DNA from: Rhodococcus tibetensis
GTDB taxonomy: Bacteria > Actinomycetota > Actinomycetes > Mycobacteriales > Mycobacteriaceae
Direction: 5' to 3'
Assembly: GCF_024438035.1 (NCBI RefSeq)
Contig: NZ_JANFQF010000027.1
Coordinates: forward strand, 1-64,000
DNA length: 64,000 bases
Position numbers and translations under genes: made by a program. Shown here piece by piece: positions 19,005 through 27,277 of this stretch; within the stretch, counting starts at the first letter, position 1, and every line of letters starts with the position of its first letter. The notes below the pieces were generated by a model. That model was not told the origin of the DNA and did not search any database. It saw nothing but the letters and a program-made list of their open reading frames with translations.

Positions 19005-19032
19005 AACGCTCCGGCCGGCACGGAAAGTTCCC
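19005..19032 (-). promoter_or_regulatory. Candidate ECF-type (SigE/SigH-like) promoter of sigB
   Basis: On the complement, GGGAAC (19032-19027) is followed after 18 bases by CGTT (19008-19005), fitting the GGAAC-N18/19-GTT consensus of oxidative and envelope-stress sigma factors. It would give a leader of about 30 bases before the sigB ATG. M. tuberculosis sigB is known to be driven by SigE and SigH from such a promoter. Confidence 0.65.
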
Positions 19033-19134
19033 GGAGACTTTTCGACAGGAGGGCTCTGACCTGCGCGTTCCCGCGTCGGGTCCTGAGAAGTTGCTGAGAA
19101 CACGTATAAGGGGAACGGCGACGGAACCGAATGG

Positions 19135-20613
19135 CTACGCCGGCAGGACCAGACCGTGCCGTACGAGGGAGTGCACGAGCGGTATCGCCGACTCCGCGAG
19201 ATCGGCGGCATCCGTGTCGTGCGCGGCGGCCAGGAGTTCGATCAGTTCTTCCAGCACAAGGCCGTCGCTGCGCATCCCTGCGACGAGTGAGGCAACCAGG
19301 TCGTCGATCTCGTGCTGCCAGGCAGGCCCGTTTCCGCGATGCAGGCGCGCCACTACCTGCGTCCACCCCTCCTCGCCGGGCAGAAATACCCGCTCGAGCG
19401 CTGTGCTTTCCTGCACCTGGAAGCGAGCCGTGAGTACGTCGTTCTGCCGCAGCCACGCCACCCGGTCGAAGTAGGCGAGAGCCTCGGCTCCCAGCGGATC
19501 GTCGAAACCATGCGTCAGATCCTCGGCCAGGAGATCGCTCGGTGCGTCCGTCCGGCGCAGGTAGACGAATCCGAAGCCGACCCCTTCGACGTCGGCGCTG
19601 TCGAGATGGTCGAGCCATTCCTCGGCCGTCACGGCAGCGGACGGGTCCTTGGTGTCCAGTCCGCCGTCGCGCATCCAGGTGCCCACGTAGAGGGCGGGGT
19701 CGGCCACGTCACGCTGGACGACCCACGCGTCGATGCCGTGGGCCGGCAACCACGACGCCACCCGGGTGCGCCAGTCCTCGCCCGCGACGTGGACCCAGGA
19801 CGCCAGGAGCGCTGCGGTGCCCCCCGGAGCCAGGTAGTCGGGGGTCCGGGAGATCATCAGTTTGCTCGCGCCGTCTAGGTCGAGGCCGGAGTCCCGATAG
19901 GTGTGGCCCACCGTCGCTCGGCTGACGACGAAGGGGGGATTTGCGACGACCTGGTCGAAAGTGCGGCCCTCGACCGGATCGAACCACGATCCGGTCAGCA
20001 GTTCGACGTCCTCTTCATTGAGGGCCATGGTGACTGCCGTCAGATCGACCGCCCTGCCGTTGAGATCGGTCGCGGTGACCGACTGCGAATAGGACGTTCC
20101 GTGCAGGGCTTGGATGCCGCACCCCGTTCCGATGTCGAGCAGAGTTCGGACGGGCGCAGTCGGAGTGGCCTGCAGCAAGGACAGGGATGCGTGGCCTACC
20201 CCGATGACGTGGTCGATTGCAGCGTCGCGGGGGCGCATCGACCCGTCGAGATCGGAAAGCACCCACCGGTTTCCGGCACCGGTGTCGATGGGCCGCAGGT
20301 CGAGTGCCGCGCGGACCATCCCCGCGTCGCGCCCCAGGAGACCCGCGTCGACCGCTGCCTCGACGTCGAGAGGATCGAGCGCCGCCGCGACCTCCACGGT
20401 GGGGCAGTCGTCGCCCAGTAGAAATAGCCGGATCAGCGTTCCGAGATCACCGCAGCCGGCGCTGGCTCGGCGGACCGGCACCGGCTCGTTACGACTGAGG
20501 GCGGCATGGATGTCGGGTCCGAGCGTAGCGAGCAAGGTGTCGGTGTCATACCGATTGCGACGAAGAGCTTCGCGCAGGGGAGGGCAGATCGATAGCAGCG
20601 TGTTCCGGTTCAC
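19135..20613 (-). CDS. Class I SAM-dependent methyltransferase (NPPF type)
   Basis: 492 residues. The middle is a Rossmann methyltransferase: [13 protein letters not shown] binds [13 protein letters not shown] is motif II, and VANPPFVVS is the NPPF motif of enzymes that methylate planar amide or exocyclic amino nitrogens (HemK/PrmC, N6-adenine or guanine enzymes). An extra N-terminal helical domain (1-130) and C-terminal domain (about 360-492) flank it, as in a conserved actinobacterial family (I believe DUF7059/DUF7782). The substrate is unproven; ribosomal RNA, tRNA or a release factor are the alternatives. Confidence 0.82.
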   Translation of the reverse strand: MNRNTLLSICPPLREALRRNRYDTDTLLATLGPDIHAALSRNEPVPVRRASAGCGDLGTLIRLFLLGDDCPTVEVAAALDPLDVEAAVDAGLLGRDAGMVRAALDLRPIDTGAGNRWVLSDLDGSMRPRDAAIDHVIGVGHASLSLLQATPTAPVRTLLDIGTGCGIQALHGTSYSQSVTATDLNGRAVDLTAVTMALNEEDVELLTGSWFDPVEGRTFDQVVANPPFVVSRATVGHTYRDSGLDLDGASKLMISRTPDYLAPGGTAALLASWVHVAGEDWRTRVASWLPAHGIDAWVVQRDVADPALYVGTWMRDGGLDTKDPSAAVTAEEWLDHLDSADVEGVGFGFVYLRRTDAPSDLLAEDLTHGFDDPLGAEALAYFDRVAWLRQNDVLTARFQVQESTALERVFLPGEEGWTQVVARLHRGNGPAWQHEIDDLVASLVAGMRSDGLVLEELIELLAAAHDTDAADLAESAIPLVHSLVRHGLVLPA

Positions 20614-20643
20614 CCGTGCATTGTGGCAGTTCGTGTGGCGGTG

Positions 20644-21003
20644 TCAGCCTTCGATCGTTCGGTGCGGCGGCGCCGGCAGAGCGGTGGACGACGCGTCCCG
20701 ATGGTCGTATCGACTCGGTTCGTCCTTGGTCCGCGGTGGCCGGTCGTTCGCGATGAGGACCGCGATCCAGGGCAAGGGAATGGACAGTCCGATGATCGCC
20801 ATGGAGATCCAGGCGTTGCCCCAGATGCCGTATGCCACCGCCGAGAAGATGAGCGCAGGGAAGCGGAACGACATGATGATCAGGTACTTACGGACACGCG
20901 CGCGGTGCTGATCCTCGATGGATCGCGCCGCTTCGGTGATGAGAACCGGGTTGTTCGGTGAGCCGGCTTCGCCTGATGCGCCGAACCCTGCACTTCGGGC
21001 CAT
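20644..21003 (-). CDS. DUF3099 small membrane protein (Rv2709-like)
   Basis: 119 residues with two adjacent membrane helices (about 48-65 and 70-88; IIMSFRFPALIFSAVAYGIW, then ISMAIIGLSIPLPWIAVLI) between charged ends. The conserved segment PVLITEAARSIEDQHRARVRKYL precedes them, and ANDRPPR follows. Function unknown; conserved next to DUF3039 and sigB in mycolata. The start at 21003 is chosen to match family length; a longer frame adds 34 residues and would overlap the divergent DUF3039 start. Confidence 0.82.
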   Translation of the reverse strand: MARSAGFGASGEAGSPNNPVLITEAARSIEDQHRARVRKYLIIMSFRFPALIFSAVAYGIWGNAWISMAIIGLSIPLPWIAVLIANDRPPRTKDEPSRYDHRDASSTALPAPPHRTIEG

Positions 21004-21089
21004 GCCTCCACTGTTCCACTGTCGGGGAACAAATGCACACAGCGGGTCGGAGGGGTGGGATCGTCGGGCAGTTGCGGCATTATTGAGGG

Positions 21090-21326
21090 GTGAGCACTCA
21101 AACAAAGGAACGGCCCGACGTCACTACTGACGAGTCGACCGATGACGACACCCCCAAGGTCTTCCACTATGTGAAGAAGAACAAGATCGCCGAGAGCGCG
21201 GTGATGGGCACACACGTCGTCGCTTTGTGCGGCGAGGTGTTTCCCGTCACCAAGTCCGCCAAGCCGGGATCACCCGTCTGCCCCGACTGCAAGAAGATCT
21301 ACGAGGGGTTGCGCAAGGGCGACTGA
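21090..21326 (+). CDS. DUF3039 small putative zinc-binding protein (Rv2708c-like)
   Basis: 78 residues from a GTG start. The acidic N-terminus is followed by FHYVKKNKIAESAVMGT, a His and Cys (THVVALCGE), and CPDC near the C-terminus, so three Cys and a His could hold one zinc. Function unknown, but the protein is conserved beside DUF3099 and sigB. Its last 28 bases overlap the 3' end of the convergent BrkB-like gene. Confidence 0.85.
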   Translation: MSTQTKERPDVTTDESTDDDTPKVFHYVKKNKIAESAVMGTHVVALCGEVFPVTKSAKPGSPVCPDCKKIYEGLRKGD

Positions 21327-22513
21327 GGCGTCGGCCCGGGTCGCACACCAGGGGGCTCGGGGGTTTCTTCCCGCAGGACCCGGCCTTTGGGGCTGTCGTC
21401 TCTCGGCGGAGTCGGCGCGGCGTCCTCGTCGAACGCCTGTGGGTCGGCGGCCTGATGCCTGCCGCCCGGACGGCTGCGGTCTCCGATGATGTTGATCGGC
21501 CCCGTGGCGATGCGGCGGGTGAGGTTGGTCACCGGGCCCGCCGACGGCGAACTGTCGGCCTGCGCGGCGATCCAGTCCCGCATCTGATCGATGCGGGTCG
21601 CGCGTGCGGGCCAGAACTCCTGAATGGTCGCGTTGAACTCGGCGCCGAGCACCACGGCGAAACCGAGGAAGAAAGTGAACAGCAGGAAGGCGATCGGGGC
21701 TGCGAGCGCCCCGTACGTGTATCCGGTCCCGGTCGCCCAGCTCAGGTACCGCCGCAGGCCCGTGCTGGCCCCGAGGAAGAACACTCCCGCGACGAGTGCG
21801 CCACCGAGCAGGCGGTGCCAAGGCAACGACTTCGGAAGCGCCACCTTGTACAGGGTGGTCAGCCCGATGATCATCAGCAGGCCGACACCCGGGTAGTAGA
21901 ACGTGTCCACGATCTCCGTTCCGATGGTGCGCCATGCCTCGGGGAGAACCTGGCCGACCAGAGTCGGCCCCAGCGCCACCAGTGGCAGGGTGAACACCGC
22001 GAGGACGAGAAATGCCACGTACAGCAGCAACGCGAACACCCGCTGCCAGACGGGGTGGCGTGCCTCCTGCTGCCCATGCGCCTCCACGATCGAGTCCACG
22101 AACGTCGAAATCGCGGACGACCCAGCCCACAGCGAGAGCAGGAAGCTCATGGACACGATCTCGGGACGACCCTGACGGAGCACGTCGCCGACCGTCGGGC
22201 GGATGATCTCCTCGACCACGCTGTCGCTGAATACAGTGCCGCTGAAGGTGATGATCTTGGACTGGATGATGTCGACGGTGTCCGGACCGAACCATCCACC
22301 TACGTAACCGAGCATCCCGAGAAGCCCCAGCAGAAGCGGGGGCAACGAGAGCGTCTGCCAGAACGCCGCGGTCGCGGCCTTCGCGAAAATGGAGTCGTCC
22401 CACGCCGCGCTCACCGTGTGTCGGATCACACTCAGCGTCCGGCGTAGCGGATGCCACCGCGCTCGGTGTCGGGCGGCACCGCTCTCCGACGTCTTCGCGG
22501 GTGTTTCGCTCAT
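21299..22513 (-). CDS. YihY/BrkB family inner membrane protein (Rv2707-like)
   Basis: 404 residues with about six membrane helices between 45 and 315 (LPPLLLGLLGMLGYVGG, FALLLYVAFLVLAVF, LAAPIAFLLFTFFLGFAVVLGAEFNA). The last helix with GAEFNA is the YihY/BrkB signature. The C-terminal about 85 residues are a hydrophilic Pro/Arg-rich tail predicted to be cytosolic and disordered. The BrkB name comes from Bordetella serum resistance, but the biochemical role is unknown. It is divergent from the downstream helicase gene. Confidence 0.87.
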   Translation of the reverse strand: MSETPAKTSESGAARHRARWHPLRRTLSVIRHTVSAAWDDSIFAKAATAAFWQTLSLPPLLLGLLGMLGYVGGWFGPDTVDIIQSKIITFSGTVFSDSVVEEIIRPTVGDVLRQGRPEIVSMSFLLSLWAGSSAISTFVDSIVEAHGQQEARHPVWQRVFALLLYVAFLVLAVFTLPLVALGPTLVGQVLPEAWRTIGTEIVDTFYYPGVGLLMIIGLTTLYKVALPKSLPWHRLLGGALVAGVFFLGASTGLRRYLSWATGTGYTYGALAAPIAFLLFTFFLGFAVVLGAEFNATIQEFWPARATRIDQMRDWIAAQADSSPSAGPVTNLTRRIATGPINIIGDRSRPGGRHQAADPQAFDEDAAPTPPRDDSPKGRVLREETPEPPGVRPGPTPQSPLRNPS

Positions 22514-22728
22514 GATTCCTCCAGCATCCCTGACGACACGCCCGGTTGCCCACCGCTGTGTTCCTCGTGTTGCAAAGAATCTGCCGCTGCAGGACGTCGC
22601 GAATGCGGATCGAGTCGGATGCGGGCGCTAGGCTCCTTGACGGACAGCACCTTCGGGGGCTGACCCTCAACACGTCGGACGGACACGAGGAGTGCAGCAA
22701 ACAGTGCCATGTCAGCGGAGGGCCGCCA

Positions 22729-24504
22729 GTGAGTGCTGAGACCGTAGGTCCCGGGGCGGCGCAGATAGTGGGCACCGAGGCGTATCTCGCTCAGACCGAA
22801 CCAGCTCGACCGGCAGCAGGGTCACTGCGCGCGTGGCAGCGCCGCGCCCTGACCAAATACCTGTCCACCGGTCCGCGCGATTTCCTCGCGGTCGCAACGC
22901 CGGGCGCCGGTAAGACGACCTTTGCCCTGCGGGTGGCGTCGGAACTGCTCCGTGATCGCACGGTCGACCAAGTGACGGTGGTCGCGCCCACCGAACACCT
23001 CAAGCACCAGTGGGCCGAGTCGGCCACCCGCAACGGGATCGCGCTGGACTCCTACTTCTCGAACTCGACCGGGCAGACCTCGAGCGACTATCAGGGGGTG
23101 GTCGTCACCTACGCACAGGTGGCTTCCCACCCGTTCAAGCACCGGGTCCGCACCGAAAGCCGACGGACTCTGGTGATTCTCGACGAGATCCACCACGGCG
23201 GCGACGCGAAGAGCTGGGGAGATGCGATTCGTGAAGCTTTCGGCGACGCCACGCGCCGCCTCGCGCTGACCGGAACGCCGTTCCGAAGCGACGACAGCGC
23301 TATCCCCTTCGTGACGTACGAACCCGACCGCGAGGGCCTCCTCCGGTCGAAGGCCGACCACTCGTACGGATATTCCGACGCCCTGGCAGACGGCGTCGTC
23401 CGACCTGTCGTGTTCCTCGCATATTCCGGTGAGGCCCGGTGGCGGAACAACGCGGGCGAGGAATTCTCGGCACGACTCGGCGAGCCGCTCAGCGCCGAAC
23501 AGACCGCGCGTGCCTGGCGGACGGCGCTCGACCCTGCAGGTGACTGGATTCCGGCTGTGCTGCACGCCGCCGACACCCGGCTCGGACAGCTACGTGCAGG
23601 TGGCATGCCCGACGCGGGCGGACTCGTCATCGCCACCGATCAGACGGTCGCTCGCGCGTACGCGCAGACCTTGACCGCCGTGACCGGCGAAGAACCGGTC
23701 GTCGTTCTCTCGGACGACCCGACGGCCTCGAGGCGGATCGCGGAGTTCGGCGCAAGCACCCAGAAGTGGATGGTCGCCGTCCGCATGGTGTCCGAGGGTG
23801 TCGACGTTCCGCGTCTGGCTGTCGGCGTCTACGCCACCAGTGCGTCCACCCCTCTCTACTTCGCGCAGGCGATCGGACGGTTCGTGCGGTCGCGGCGCAA
23901 GGGCGAGACCGCCAGCGTCTTCCTTCCGTCGGTGCCCGTGCTGCTCGACCTGGCCAGCCAGCTCGAGGCGCAGCGAGACCACGTGCTGGGGAAGCCACAT
24001 CGTGAGAAGGAAGGGTTCGACGACGACCTCCTCGCCGACGCCAACAAGCAGAAGGACGAGCTCGGGGAAGACGAGAAAGCGTTCACCTCGATCGGCGCCG
24101 ATGCGGAACTCGATCAGGTGATCTACGACGGATCGTCCTTCGGGACGGCTACCTTCTCGGGTTCGGACGAGGAGGCGGATTACCTGGGGTTGCCGGGACT
24201 CCTCGACGCCGAGCAGATGCGTGCGCTTCTTCGTCAACGCCAGCAGGAGCAGATCAACAAGCCGGAAGCCCCGGCTGCCGTTGCGCCGCCGGTTCCGCAG
24301 GTTGCCGAGCGAGCCGCAGCAGCCGGACAGCTCGCGCAGCTCCGTCGCGAGTTGAACAGTCTCGTCGCGATGCACCACCACAGGACCGGTAAGCCGCACG
24401 GCACCATTCACGGCGAACTTCGTCGTGTGTGTGGTGGACCGCCGACGGCCATCGCCACCGTAGAGCAGCTCACCGACCGGATCGCGACCCTCCGGCAGTG
24501 GTAG
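22729..24504 (+). CDS. DEAD/DEAH-box superfamily 2 helicase (type III restriction-like ATPase)
   Basis: 591 residues. Walker A ATPGAGKTTF near residue 68, DEIHHGGD as Walker B, LTGTPFRSD as motif III, MVSEGVDVPRL and QAIGRFVRSRRKGE as motifs V and VI. No nuclease motif is seen. The C-terminal about 190 residues form a charged helical region (RQRQQEQINKPE, QLAQLRRELNSLVAMHHH). The GTG at 22729 is preceded by GGAGGG at 6 bases; upstream in-frame codons are not conserved-looking. No methylase or specificity gene is adjacent, so a housekeeping role is likelier than restriction. Confidence 0.84.
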   Translation: MSAETVGPGAAQIVGTEAYLAQTEPARPAAGSLRAWQRRALTKYLSTGPRDFLAVATPGAGKTTFALRVASELLRDRTVDQVTVVAPTEHLKHQWAESATRNGIALDSYFSNSTGQTSSDYQGVVVTYAQVASHPFKHRVRTESRRTLVILDEIHHGGDAKSWGDAIREAFGDATRRLALTGTPFRSDDSAIPFVTYEPDREGLLRSKADHSYGYSDALADGVVRPVVFLAYSGEARWRNNAGEEFSARLGEPLSAEQTARAWRTALDPAGDWIPAVLHAADTRLGQLRAGGMPDAGGLVIATDQTVARAYAQTLTAVTGEEPVVVLSDDPTASRRIAEFGASTQKWMVAVRMVSEGVDVPRLAVGVYATSASTPLYFAQAIGRFVRSRRKGETASVFLPSVPVLLDLASQLEAQRDHVLGKPHREKEGFDDDLLADANKQKDELGEDEKAFTSIGADAELDQVIYDGSSFGTATFSGSDEEADYLGLPGLLDAEQMRALLRQRQQEQINKPEAPAAVAPPVPQVAERAAAAGQLAQLRRELNSLVAMHHHRTGKPHGTIHGELRRVCGGPPTAIATVEQLTDRIATLRQW

Positions 24505-24532
24505 GTCGGTGAATATGCGGAGCTGACACAGA

Positions 24533-24565
24533 AGAGACCGGCGAGTGGAGCACTCGCCGGTCTCT
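24533..24565. terminator. Bidirectional terminator, helicase / DUF7455
   Basis: A perfect 15-bp stem (24533-24547 with 24551-24565) with a GAG loop, ending in TCTCTGTTCT. It sits between convergent genes and can serve both. Confidence 0.82.
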
Positions 24566-24609
24566 GTTCTGAAGAGGTGAGCCTGGGACGGGTCACCCGG
24601 GCTGACGTA

Positions 24610-24804
24610 TCAGATTGCAGGTTCGGCTTCGGACACGATCGTGGCGTTCATCTCGCGAAGACGGTCTGCGTGCTCGTTGGCGTGGTGACCGCAGAAGAGC
24701 AACTCTCCTCCGGTGGGGAGTACCGCGCGAACGCGAGCTCCCGCACCGCACCGGTCGCAGCGATCGGCTGCGGTCAACGGGGGGCTGGTCAGTGTTCCGG
24801 GCAT
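24610..24804 (-). CDS. DUF7455 small zinc-ribbon-like protein
   Basis: 64 residues. CDRCGAG and CGHHANEH give three Cys and several His spaced like a rubredoxin-type zinc knuckle, separated by RVRAVLPTGGELLF. Small actinobacterial proteins of this kind are often found near sigma factor genes; function unknown. The start at 24804 has GGAGG 4 bases upstream. Confidence 0.75.
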   Translation of the reverse strand: MPGTLTSPPLTAADRCDRCGAGARVRAVLPTGGELLFCGHHANEHADRLREMNATIVSEAEPAI

Positions 24805-25066
24805 GACTCCTCCGTACTGGCTTTCGGCTGATGCCGAGTTGCCTGGGGCCTGGTCCGCCGCGTCGGGGTGGCGCGGTGAATCTACTCTGTCAGACGTTTG
24901 CGGTTTACGCGTTGTTCCCGTAGGCGTTTCACAGTGTTGCATCACACACGAAACAGCTCAAAAATCAGCACAACAGCCCGTGAAGAGGGCAGATGTGAAC
25001 AGACTCCGCGGTATGAGTTCGCTGACAGCTGATTCGCCGGACTTGTTGGAACGCTATTCTCGCCGA

Positions 25067-25420
25067 GTGAATTCCGAACAGCCGCTCGTGCATATCTGTA
25101 GCCGCGACGACTGGCAGGTGGCGACCCGTAGCGGGCGGCGGGTACCCGAGACGTTCGGCGCCGACGGATTCGTCCACCTCTCGACCCCGGCTCAGGTGCA
25201 TCTGCCCGCCAACAGGCTCTTCGCGGGGCGCACGGATCTGGTGGTGCTGTGGCTCGATCCGACGGCCCTCGGCTCGCCGGTGAAGTGGGAGCCCGGAGTC
25301 CCGACCGACCCCTCCTCGATGCGCTTCCCCCACCTCTACGGGCCGTTGCCCTCGGCCGCGGTGATGGCGGTGGAGCACTACCGGCCAGGTGCCGACGGCC
25401 GGTTTTCCGCTCTGGCGTGA
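25067..25420 (+). CDS. DUF952 family protein
   Basis: 117 residues. Opening LVHICSRDDWQVA, DGFVHLSTPAQV, LVVLWLDP, and RFPHLYGPLP are the conserved blocks of DUF952. The fold resembles ADP-ribosyltransferase-like DUF952 proteins, with no proven reaction. The GTG at 25067 is chosen because the family begins a few residues before the LVHIC block; an ATG at 25013 would add 18 residues. Neither has a good Shine-Dalgarno sequence. Confidence 0.75.
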   Translation: MNSEQPLVHICSRDDWQVATRSGRRVPETFGADGFVHLSTPAQVHLPANRLFAGRTDLVVLWLDPTALGSPVKWEPGVPTDPSSMRFPHLYGPLPSAAVMAVEHYRPGADGRFSALA

Positions 25421-25506
25421 TCGAGAATGCGAGTTGCGCCCGTAACGGGAACGCGACTCTCGCGCGCCCACCGCGGCCAAATCCCCCGCGGGACTAACGT
25501 GGAGAT

Positions 25507-25989
25507 ATGAACGTAGAAGTGACGCCTCTACCGGGTATCGGAGTACGTAAGGACTTCGTTCTCGCTTCCGGTCGTCGTATCGGTGTCGTCAGCCATCGTG
25601 ACGGTCGGACAGACCTCATCGTCTCGAAGCAGGACGACCCCGACGCATGCGCCGCGTCCCTACCGCTGAGTACCGAGGAAGCGGCGGTTCTCAGCAATTT
25701 GCTGGGGGCGCCGCAGCTGGTGGCCCAGTTGGAGGAGGAGCATCGCGACCTCCCGGGGATCCGCACGAAGCAGCTCTACATCAAAGAAGGATCCCGATTC
25801 GACGGTCGTCCGCTCGGGGACACTGCGATGCGCACCCGGACCGGCGTCTCGATCGTCGCGGTGATGCGGGCGGGTCAGGTGTACCCGTCACCGAAGCCGG
25901 ACTTCATGCTCACATCGGGCGATCTTCTCGTTACCGTCGGAACTACAGAGGGACTGGACGCAGCGGCCAAGCTCCTGGCCAACGGCTGA
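25507..25989 (+). CDS. KhtT-like RCK_C (TrkA-C) regulatory subunit
   Basis: 160 residues, soluble. The C-terminal about 80 residues are a TrkA-C/RCK_C domain (GRPLGDTAMRTRTGVSIVAVMRAGQVYPSP, FMLTSGDLLVTVGT). The N-terminal domain opens MNVEVTPLPGIGVRKDF, as in Bacillus KhtT. The stop is 7 bases before the antiporter start, matching the KhtT-KhtU gene order, so this is the gating subunit that probably senses a nucleotide or pH. Confidence 0.88.
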   Translation: MNVEVTPLPGIGVRKDFVLASGRRIGVVSHRDGRTDLIVSKQDDPDACAASLPLSTEEAAVLSNLLGAPQLVAQLEEEHRDLPGIRTKQLYIKEGSRFDGRPLGDTAMRTRTGVSIVAVMRAGQVYPSPKPDFMLTSGDLLVTVGTTEGLDAAAKLLANG

Positions 25990-25996
25990 CAGCCCC

Positions 25997-27169
25997 GTGA
26001 ACACCACCACGCTCGCGCTCATCGAACTGGGCGCGGTGTTCTTCGCGCTCGGCCTTCTCGGCCGTCTGGCTGCACGATTCGGTATGTCGCCGATCCCGTT
26101 CTACCTCTTGGGCGGATTGTGTTTCGGCAGTGGGGGATTCGTCCCACTCGGGGACATCAGTGAGTTCAGCCATATCGCCAGCGAGATCGGTGTCGTGCTG
26201 CTGCTGTTGCTCCTCGGACTGGAGTACACGGCCTCCGAGCTCGTCACCGGTTTGCGCCGATCGTGGATGGCGGGTGTCGTCGATCTGGTCCTCAACGCGG
26301 CGCCCGGTGCCGCGGTCGCCCTTTTTCTCGGTTGGGGGACCACCGGGGCCGTGGTGCTGGGCGGCGTCACCTATATCTCGTCTTCGGGCATCATCGCGAA
26401 GGTACTGACCGATCTCGGCCGCCTCGGCAACCGGGAAACTCCTGTCGTGCTGTCCATCCTCGTGTTCGAGGACCTCGCGATGGCGGTCTACCTGCCGATC
26501 CTCACCGCTCTGCTCGCCGGTGTCAGTTTCGCCGGTGGCCTCGAAGCGGTCGGTATCTCGCTGGTCGTGATTTCGGTCGTCCTCGTGATCGCGCTGCGGT
26601 ACGGACGTTACGTCTCTGCTGTACTGGACAGCCCGGACAGCGAGACGTTGTTGTTGAAGTTGCTCGGCGCCGCCCTGTTGATCGCCGGAATCAGTTCGGC
26701 TATGCAGGTTTCTGCCGCGGTGGGAGCCTTCCTTCTCGGAATTGCGATTTCCGGTTCCACCGCGCACAACGCGAGTCGTGTCCTCGAGCCGCTCCGCGAC
26801 CTTTTTGCCGCCATGTTCTTCGTGGTGTTCGGGCTCAGTACGGATCCGATGGCGATTCCCCCGGTCCTCGGCTGGGCCGCCCTGCTGGCGGTCATCACAG
26901 CCCTGACGAAGATGATCACCGGTGCGTGGGCGGCCAAACGGCAGGGCGTCGGCCGCCTCGGCCGCGCCCGAGCCGGGGTGGCACTGATTGCGCGGGGTGA
27001 GTTCTCGATTGTCATCGCCGGACTCGCTGTGTCCGCCGGCGCGGTGGAGGGCAAACTGGTCGCCCTCGCTACGGCCTACGTTCTCTTGATGGCTGTTATC
27101 GGACCCATCGCGGCCCGGGTGGTCGAACCAGTCGCCGAGACCTGGCTGCGCGTACGAGCAAGCACCTGA
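25997..27169 (+). CDS. KhtU-like K+(Na+)/H+ antiporter (CPA2 family)
   Basis: 390 residues, about 12-13 membrane helices through the whole length. CPA2 signatures: LLLLLGLEYTASEL, YISSSGIIAKVLTDLG, VFEDLAMAVYLPILT (the DLA loop of the ion site) and LIARGEFSIVIAG. No C-terminal RCK domain is fused, consistent with the separate KhtT-like partner upstream. Probable role: potassium efflux in exchange for protons under alkaline or electrophile stress. GTG start. A strong hairpin separates it from sigA. Confidence 0.88.
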   Translation: MNTTTLALIELGAVFFALGLLGRLAARFGMSPIPFYLLGGLCFGSGGFVPLGDISEFSHIASEIGVVLLLLLLGLEYTASELVTGLRRSWMAGVVDLVLNAAPGAAVALFLGWGTTGAVVLGGVTYISSSGIIAKVLTDLGRLGNRETPVVLSILVFEDLAMAVYLPILTALLAGVSFAGGLEAVGISLVVISVVLVIALRYGRYVSAVLDSPDSETLLLKLLGAALLIAGISSAMQVSAAVGAFLLGIAISGSTAHNASRVLEPLRDLFAAMFFVVFGLSTDPMAIPPVLGWAALLAVITALTKMITGAWAAKRQGVGRLGRARAGVALIARGEFSIVIAGLAVSAGAVEGKLVALATAYVLLMAVIGPIAARVVEPVAETWLRVRAST

Positions 27170-27222
27170 CGACGCCTGATACGAGTCGCTGCGGCGCGAC
27201 AGCAACTACGCGGACATCAATA

Positions 27223-27263
27223 CGGCGATGCCCCCGAAACTCGGAAGTTCGGGGGCATCGCCG
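27223..27263. terminator. Bidirectional terminator, antiporter / sigA
   Basis: A 16-bp perfect stem (27223-27238 with 27248-27263) with a 9-base loop lies between the convergent antiporter and sigA genes, 14 bases from the sigA stop. Confidence 0.85.
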
Positions 27264-27277
27264 TGCAATGTGTGCGC

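Noticed and set aside
25943-27205. 420-codon minus-strand frame opposite the antiporter
   Set aside because: Composition is Gln/Arg/Asp-rich, as expected from the complement of a membrane protein gene; no motifs.
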